This document shows, piece by piece, positions 41,032-44,434 of a stretch of 44,434 nt of DNA. The first letter of the stretch is position 1. Each line of letters opens with the position of its first letter. The notes beneath the pieces are model-generated. The model saw only the letters and a program-made list of their open reading frames with translations, was not told the DNA's origin and did not search any database. Origin of the DNA: Prevotella sp. (GTDB taxonomy: Bacteria; Bacteroidota; Bacteroidia; Bacteroidales; Bacteroidaceae). Made by a program: the position numbers and the translations under genes. The DNA is taken from NCBI GenBank assembly GCA_016901395.1, contig JAEAMQ010000007.1, positions 1 to 44,434 of the forward strand. The letters run 5' to 3'.

Positions 41032-41149
41032 ATCAATGATGTTTTGAATTTCTGTTTATACCTTAATATATATAGATTGCGTCAGGGGTCAACTTAACTT
41101 GGATTGCTGCCGTATGAAGGTGGAATCCGTTAGGGTTTTATCCTGCGTG

Positions 41150-43087
41150 TTACCTGTTTGCAATAGTGCTGCGCACTGGAACTTTTATAATGGATTTCTC
41201 CGTATAGCTTATGATGTTACTGTTGGTTTGCCTGATGACCCTCAAGTCGTGAAGCAGTCGTAGGCGGTAGCGCCACATGCGGAAATAAAAGAAAAGACCA
41301 AGGGGCAGGATAATGGCTGCCATGATATTCAGCCATTTGCGTTCGAAAGGTCTCGTGTGGGCTTTCACTGCCAGGATAGGGTACTGGTTGATGAGATGGA
41401 GCACTTGCTTGTCTCGAGTGTTAGACAGGTCTTCAATGGTCTTTTCGAGTATAGCGTTGAAGTGTTCTATCTCATGGTCGGGCTGGTATTTGAAGAAAAC
41501 CTTGATGACATTGGGCGGAGACACCAAATTGTGGTCATGTGAATAGGCGGTCACAGCATGATTGATGCTCAGTAGTGTCGTGTTGTCTCTGGCATAATCA
41601 GGCTCGTTGATAATCACCTCCTTACCACTGATATGTCGTCTGGCACGTAGTCCAAGCAGGCGCATGAAGAATTTGCGCCATATATCTGCATTGAAAACCA
41701 TAGAGTCGTTGCAGGCCTTATAGGTGACAAAAATGGCTACGGGGGCTAAGATGGCAGGAGCCATACCCTTTCCGAACCATACCGCCCAGTCTCCTTGTCG
41801 AGCCATCCGGTATCCGGAGTTGTCAAGTATATAGTATACGATAAAGACAAACACCGAGATGATGACTGGTATTCCCAGGCCTCCTTTGCGAATAATGGCT
41901 CCCAGAGGTGCGCCTATGAAAAAGAAGATGAGACATTGCAGGGCTAAGGTGAACTTGTTGATGGCCTCTATCTGATGCTGCCGGATGACACGTTCGTTGT
42001 CATTGGTCATCATACTCTTGAAGTCCAGGTCATTCACTTCATTTTGAACCTGTCCTAATGCGCTTGAGAAAATCTGTTGTTTCTGCTCTAATTTCTGTTT
42101 CTCCAATAGTTTGTCTATGTCAACGTCTTTGGCTAATCCTCGCTTCGCAGCTTTTATGGAGTCGTTTTTCTCCATTCGGGGAGTGGCATAGTAACTATGT
42201 TTTGCATCGTTGTAAAACGTTCGCCCAATGCTGTCAAATGTATGGTTTAATGAGTCTATATCATTATAAATCTGAGCCAGACTCTTGCCTCGTGCATTGT
42301 TCGACAGCGATGATGCATCGGTCATGCTGAAATCGCCATCAAAATCAAGAACAATCTGCTTAGCTATAAATGTCTCTCGGCGGTAGGGTACGGCAGCGCT
42401 TCCGGCAAATTGTTGCGTCTGCATGTTCTCAAACCATTCTCCATTCCACAGGCTAAGCAGCAGATGTTTTTTCTCGGCCGTGGATTGCAGCATGCCGGAA
42501 TCAGCTAATATGATGGCCGCATCTTCATAGCTCTGTGTCATCCTGTAAATCATGATGCCGTAGAGCTTACCCGTCTTCATGTTTTTTTTCTGTACATAGA
42601 TGTTGCAATTGGGGATGCCGTCATAGAAGACTCCTTCTGGAATTTCGAGCTCTGGGCTTTTCTGTTTCATTGAGATAAGCAACTGGGTGAGCTTCATGTT
42701 AGCCATCGGGCCAACGTTGTTCTGAAAATAGAACGACCCCATGCAAATCAATATGGTAATGATGATAAGAGACCTAAAGGTCTGCATGAGCGAAATGCCA
42801 GCCGCCTTTATGGCTGTAAGCTCCGAACTTTCTCCAAGATTTCCAAAAGCAATGAGCGAACTTAGCAGAATGGCCAACGGCAGGGCTTGTGGTACAAGCA
42901 TTAACGCCATGTACCAGAAGAATTGAGCCATAATCTCCATAGAGAGGCCTTTGCCGATAAGTTCGTCTATATATCGCCACAGGAACTGCATCATCAGTAC
43001 AAACTGGCAGATGAAAAATGTTCCTACGAATAAGAGTCCGAATTGACGGGCAACAAATATGTCGAGTTTCTTTATCCGAAAGTTCAT
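41150..43087 (-). CDS. LptF/LptG-type permease (YjgP/YjgQ family)
   Basis: A 645-residue inner-membrane protein matching the LptF/LptG family, which with LptB extracts lipopolysaccharide and sends it to the outer membrane. Membrane segments are near the N-terminus (QFGLLFVGTFFICQFVLMMQ, LVPQALPLAILLSSLIAFGN with the family words ESSELTAIKAAGIS), then a periplasmic beta-jellyroll region, then further helices (LALQCLIFFFIGAPLGAIIR, IPVIISVFVFIVYYILDN) and an extra C-terminal region with two more helices. It is longer than E. coli LptF (about 366) because of the extended middle and C-terminal parts, as usual in Bacteroidetes. ATG 43087 (MNFRIKKLD) is preferred to 43108. Confidence 0.93.
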   Translation of the reverse strand: MNFRIKKLDIFVARQFGLLFVGTFFICQFVLMMQFLWRYIDELIGKGLSMEIMAQFFWYMALMLVPQALPLAILLSSLIAFGNLGESSELTAIKAAGISLMQTFRSLIIITILICMGSFYFQNNVGPMANMKLTQLLISMKQKSPELEIPEGVFYDGIPNCNIYVQKKNMKTGKLYGIMIYRMTQSYEDAAIILADSGMLQSTAEKKHLLLSLWNGEWFENMQTQQFAGSAAVPYRRETFIAKQIVLDFDGDFSMTDASSLSNNARGKSLAQIYNDIDSLNHTFDSIGRTFYNDAKHSYYATPRMEKNDSIKAAKRGLAKDVDIDKLLEKQKLEQKQQIFSSALGQVQNEVNDLDFKSMMTNDNERVIRQHQIEAINKFTLALQCLIFFFIGAPLGAIIRKGGLGIPVIISVFVFIVYYILDNSGYRMARQGDWAVWFGKGMAPAILAPVAIFVTYKACNDSMVFNADIWRKFFMRLLGLRARRHISGKEVIINEPDYARDNTTLLSINHAVTAYSHDHNLVSPPNVIKVFFKYQPDHEIEHFNAILEKTIEDLSNTRDKQVLHLINQYPILAVKAHTRPFERKWLNIMAAIILPLGLFFYFRMWRYRLRLLHDLRVIRQTNSNIISYTEKSIIKVPVRSTIANR

Positions 43088-43142
43088 AAATGGTCTTTCT
43101 GCACACATGCGTCAGTTGCTATGCGCAGTTTCAATCAGGATG

Positions 43143-43150
43143 CAAAGTTA
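43143..43150 (-). promoter_or_regulatory. -7 element before the LptF/G-type gene
   Basis: TAACTTTG on the minus strand, about 55 bases before ATG 43087; -33 not clear. Confidence 0.5.
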
Positions 43151-43268
43151 ATTGAAATTTATCAGAAACCGCTATTTTTGTTTTATTTTAAGGTTGGCTT
43201 AACGTTTTTGCAGCAGAACAATAACATTGTCGCCGATATCTCATTTTCAGACCAAGCTCTATGTCTGT

Positions 43269-43667
43269 TTAAACCCCAGTCTTGTATTGCAATCGGTCTA
43301 AATCGTGGTTCCACATGTATGTCATGTCCTGAATGTCATCAGGATCAGAAAAATCTGTGATGGAGATGGCGAAATCGTCAGTGATACCCAGTCTTGTGAG
43401 TGACAATTCTGTATAGGCGTCGGGATCTTCTTCGTCTTCCCATTTGAAACGTATGGAGAGATTTCTCACCACCTCAAGGATATCTGCCTTGCGAGTTTCG
43501 TAAACCTGCCCAGGCTTACCCCAAGTGAAAATCAAAGTGTCTCCATCCTGCTCCACCTCCTCGGCAATCCACCGACTCAACCCTGCTGGGGTAGAAATCA
43601 GTTTCCAGATGATAGATTCGGTACGAGAGCGCAGTGCCCTTTCTATTGTTATCTTCTTTTTTCTCAT
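43269..43667 (-). CDS. START-like domain protein
   Basis: A 132-residue protein with a basic start (MRKKKITIERALRSRTESII) and the SRPBCC/START fold: WKLISTPAGLSRWIAEEVEQ, FTWGKPGQVYETRKADI, RFKWEDEEDPDAYTELSLTR and a C-terminal helix (MTYMWNHDLDRLQYKTG). It matches the short START-like family of Bacteroidetes. The ligand is unknown. It is upstream of the LptF-type gene but separated by about 180 bases with a new promoter box, so it is probably its own unit. Confidence 0.85.
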   Translation of the reverse strand: MRKKKITIERALRSRTESIIWKLISTPAGLSRWIAEEVEQDGDTLIFTWGKPGQVYETRKADILEVVRNLSIRFKWEDEEDPDAYTELSLTRLGITDDFAISITDFSDPDDIQDMTYMWNHDLDRLQYKTGV

Positions 43668-43692
43668 TCTGTAGTTTTTGCTTAAAACAGTA

Positions 43693-43700
43693 CAAAATTA
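43693..43700 (-). promoter_or_regulatory. -7 element before the START-like gene
   Basis: TAATTTTG on the minus strand, 26 bases before the ATG. Confidence 0.45.
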
Positions 43701-43773
43701 ATCAATTGATATCTCTTTATGCCTACAAATATAATAAAATTCCAATACACCCCAATAAAAATCTTCTAAATTA

Positions 43774-43805
43774 TTTGGAAATTTAAAAATAATGCTATAC
43801 CTTTG
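43774..43805 (+). promoter_or_regulatory. Promoter of the tRNA gene
   Basis: TTTG (43774-43777), 20-base spacer, TACCTTTG (43798-43805): a full match to the Bacteroidetes consensus, about 33 bases before the mature tRNA. Confidence 0.85.
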
Positions 43806-43838
43806 CACTCGCTTTCAGGAATGGGAGCTGAAAATGAT

Positions 43839-43912
43839 GGCGGGATAGCTCAGCTGGTTAGAGCGTCGGATTCATAATCCGGAGGTCGTGGGTTCGGGTC
43901 CCACCCCCGCTA
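43839..43912 (+). tRNA. tRNA-Met (anticodon CAT)
   Basis: A 74-base cloverleaf: anticodon loop TTCATAA between TCGGA and TCCGG, D-arm GCTC...GAGC, T-arm GTGGG/CCCAC with loop TTCGGGT. The CCA end is not encoded (the gene continues CAT). The 5' end pairs G1 with U72, as in elongator tRNA-Met of this phylum; it could also be read as the lysidine-modified tRNA-Ile, which shares the CAT anticodon. Acceptor position 7 is A opposite C66, a mismatch. Confidence 0.93.
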
Positions 43913-43923
43913 CATTAATTATC

Positions 43924-43954
43924 AAGGAGTTGCAGCAATGTAACTCCTTTTTTA
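43924..43954 (+). terminator. Terminator of the tRNA gene
   Basis: AAGGAGTT and AACTCCTT stem followed by TTTTT. Confidence 0.8.
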
Positions 43955-43999
43955 TTTCTATCAGTAATTTTTGTAAAACATTAATTTAAATAAACAATT

Positions 44000-44027
44000 A
44001 TGAAACTTAACAAATTTGATTTGAATG
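44000..44027 (+). other. Possible 5' end of a gene interrupted by the IS66 element
   Basis: ATG at 44000 begins MKLNKFDLN and the reading frame enters the presumed IS end at 44028, stopping shortly after inside it (TAA at 44057-44059). It lies just behind the tRNA terminator. Too short to identify; an intact gene of this start may exist beyond the element. Confidence 0.3.
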
Positions 44028-44434
44028 GTAACTATTCAGCGGTAATAATCTGTCAATAACTTCGTATGCAAAATCTTGTAAAATGCTAACACAAAGTGTC
44101 TGTTTTTCTTGCATGTTTGAGATATTTTTTGTACCTTTGTACCTATGAAAGAGCAGGTTACGGACATATCAAAAGTGTTGCGAGACATGACGGAAGAGAT
44201 GCGATTGATGCGAGAAACAATCAATCAGCAGTATGCCGAGATTGTCAAATTGAACCGTAATATAGATGCCCTTAACCTCCAAATCCGCAAGAGAGACATC
44301 ACCATCGCCAGACTTGAAGAACGCCTGTCCAAGTATGAAAACCCTGACAAGAACTCGAACAACAGTAGCACGCCTCCAAGCAAGGAGAGCATGAAGGATG
44401 AGATTGTCAGAAGAACGAAGACACTCCGTAAGCC
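44028..44434 (+). mobile_element. IS66-family insertion sequence, left part
   Basis: The left end is placed at GTAACTATTC (44028), since IS66 ends begin GTAA; this is tentative without the right end. About 117 bases later the transposase gene starts. No tnpA or tnpB gene precedes it, as in short IS66 members that carry only the transposase. The element runs out of the window. Confidence 0.7.
44145..44434 (+). CDS. IS66-family transposase (TnpC), N-terminal fragment cut by the window edge
   Basis: Ninety-six codons are visible, open to the right edge. The N-terminus is a coiled-coil-like helix (MTEEMRLMRETINQQYAEIV, RDITIARLEERLSKYEN) followed by the IS66 signature DKNSNNSSTPPSKES, which leads into the zinc-binding and catalytic domains outside the window. 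A TACCTTTG box at 44132-44139 ends five bases before ATG 44145, so either the transcript is nearly leaderless or translation starts at a later Met (for example at MTEEM). The transposase catalyses cut-and-paste movement of the element. Confidence 0.88.
   Translation, partial: MKEQVTDISKVLRDMTEEMRLMRETINQQYAEIVKLNRNIDALNLQIRKRDITIARLEERLSKYENPDKNSNNSSTPPSKESMKDEIVRRTKTLRK

Noticed and set aside
41032..41149. FMN riboswitch upstream of ribBA
   Set aside because: None of the conserved FMN-element words is visible and the gap is short.

Overview
The window looks like chromosomal DNA of a Bacteroidales bacterium, most likely Prevotella or a close relative. The reasons are: upstream sites of the Bacteroidetes type (TAnnTTTG near -7, in several cases with TTTG or TTG 18-22 bases further upstream) and no Shine-Dalgarno pattern; a tRNA gene without an encoded CCA end; an ExbB-ExbD-ExbD-TonB operon that continues into a phosphate-binding-like lipoprotein and a TPR protein; PorT of the type IX secretion pathway; and many proteins of Bacteroidetes-type families (DUF4831, split 5'-nucleotidase, AICAR formyltransferase without the IMP cyclohydrolase half).

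Layout. 1-845: array of a dispersed, hairpin-rich non-coding repeat. 981-7282 (minus): class II aldolase, an outer-membrane barrel protein with an upstream FucP-like sugar permease, and an aquaporin. 7403-12578 (minus): a membrane-anchored MutS-like ATPase carrying a palindromic insertion inside its ATPase domain, and a 1013-residue PEP/pyruvate-binding-domain protein. 12579-13672: more repeat array, inverted. 13732-16463 (minus): DUF4831 protein and bifunctional NAD(P)HX repair enzyme. 16604-21375 (plus): hpt, adk, obg, pgeF and an M23 peptidase. 21376-22328: non-coding, with a 90-bp-armed inverted repeat and four 22-bp-spaced palindromic sites. 22329-23478: ferredoxin (minus) and porT (plus). 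23477-24482: an element with ~58-bp inverted ends around a DUF559 nuclease gene. 24453-27155 (minus): split 5'-nucleotidase pair, ribosomal protein L19, a small unknown protein. 27156-28126: repeat array again. 28127-29718 (plus): AICAR formyltransferase and a small basic protein. 29867-32356 (minus): DUF2200, SRPBCC protein, a frameshifted lipoprotein gene, a YdeI-like protein. 32810-38331 (minus): exbB-exbD-exbD-tonB-PBP-TPR operon. 38513-43667 (minus): aminotransferase, ribBA, LptF/LptG-type permease, START-like protein. 43839-43912: tRNA-Met(CAT). 44028 to the right edge: left part of an IS66-family element.

The housekeeping content is ordinary. The unusual layer is mobile and repetitive DNA. 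Ten copies of a GC-rich palindromic arm (ends close to AAGCCTCYCC, inner core CTCCCC/GGGGAG) are scattered through the window. In one place two inverted arms enclose a DUF559 (PD-(D/E)XK-type) nuclease gene. In another, two perfect 41-bp arms sit in frame inside the MutS-like ATPase gene and enclose three tandem 22-residue repeats. In a third, a copy codes for part of a signal peptide; others lie in a terminator loop, between operon genes and at gene ends. My main hypothesis is that this is one family of non-autonomous palindromic elements and that the DUF559 gene is its candidate mobilising nuclease. This is inference from arrangement only. A second dispersed family ends in a 36-base hairpin whose loop and flanks are identical in copies whose stems differ by compensating changes.
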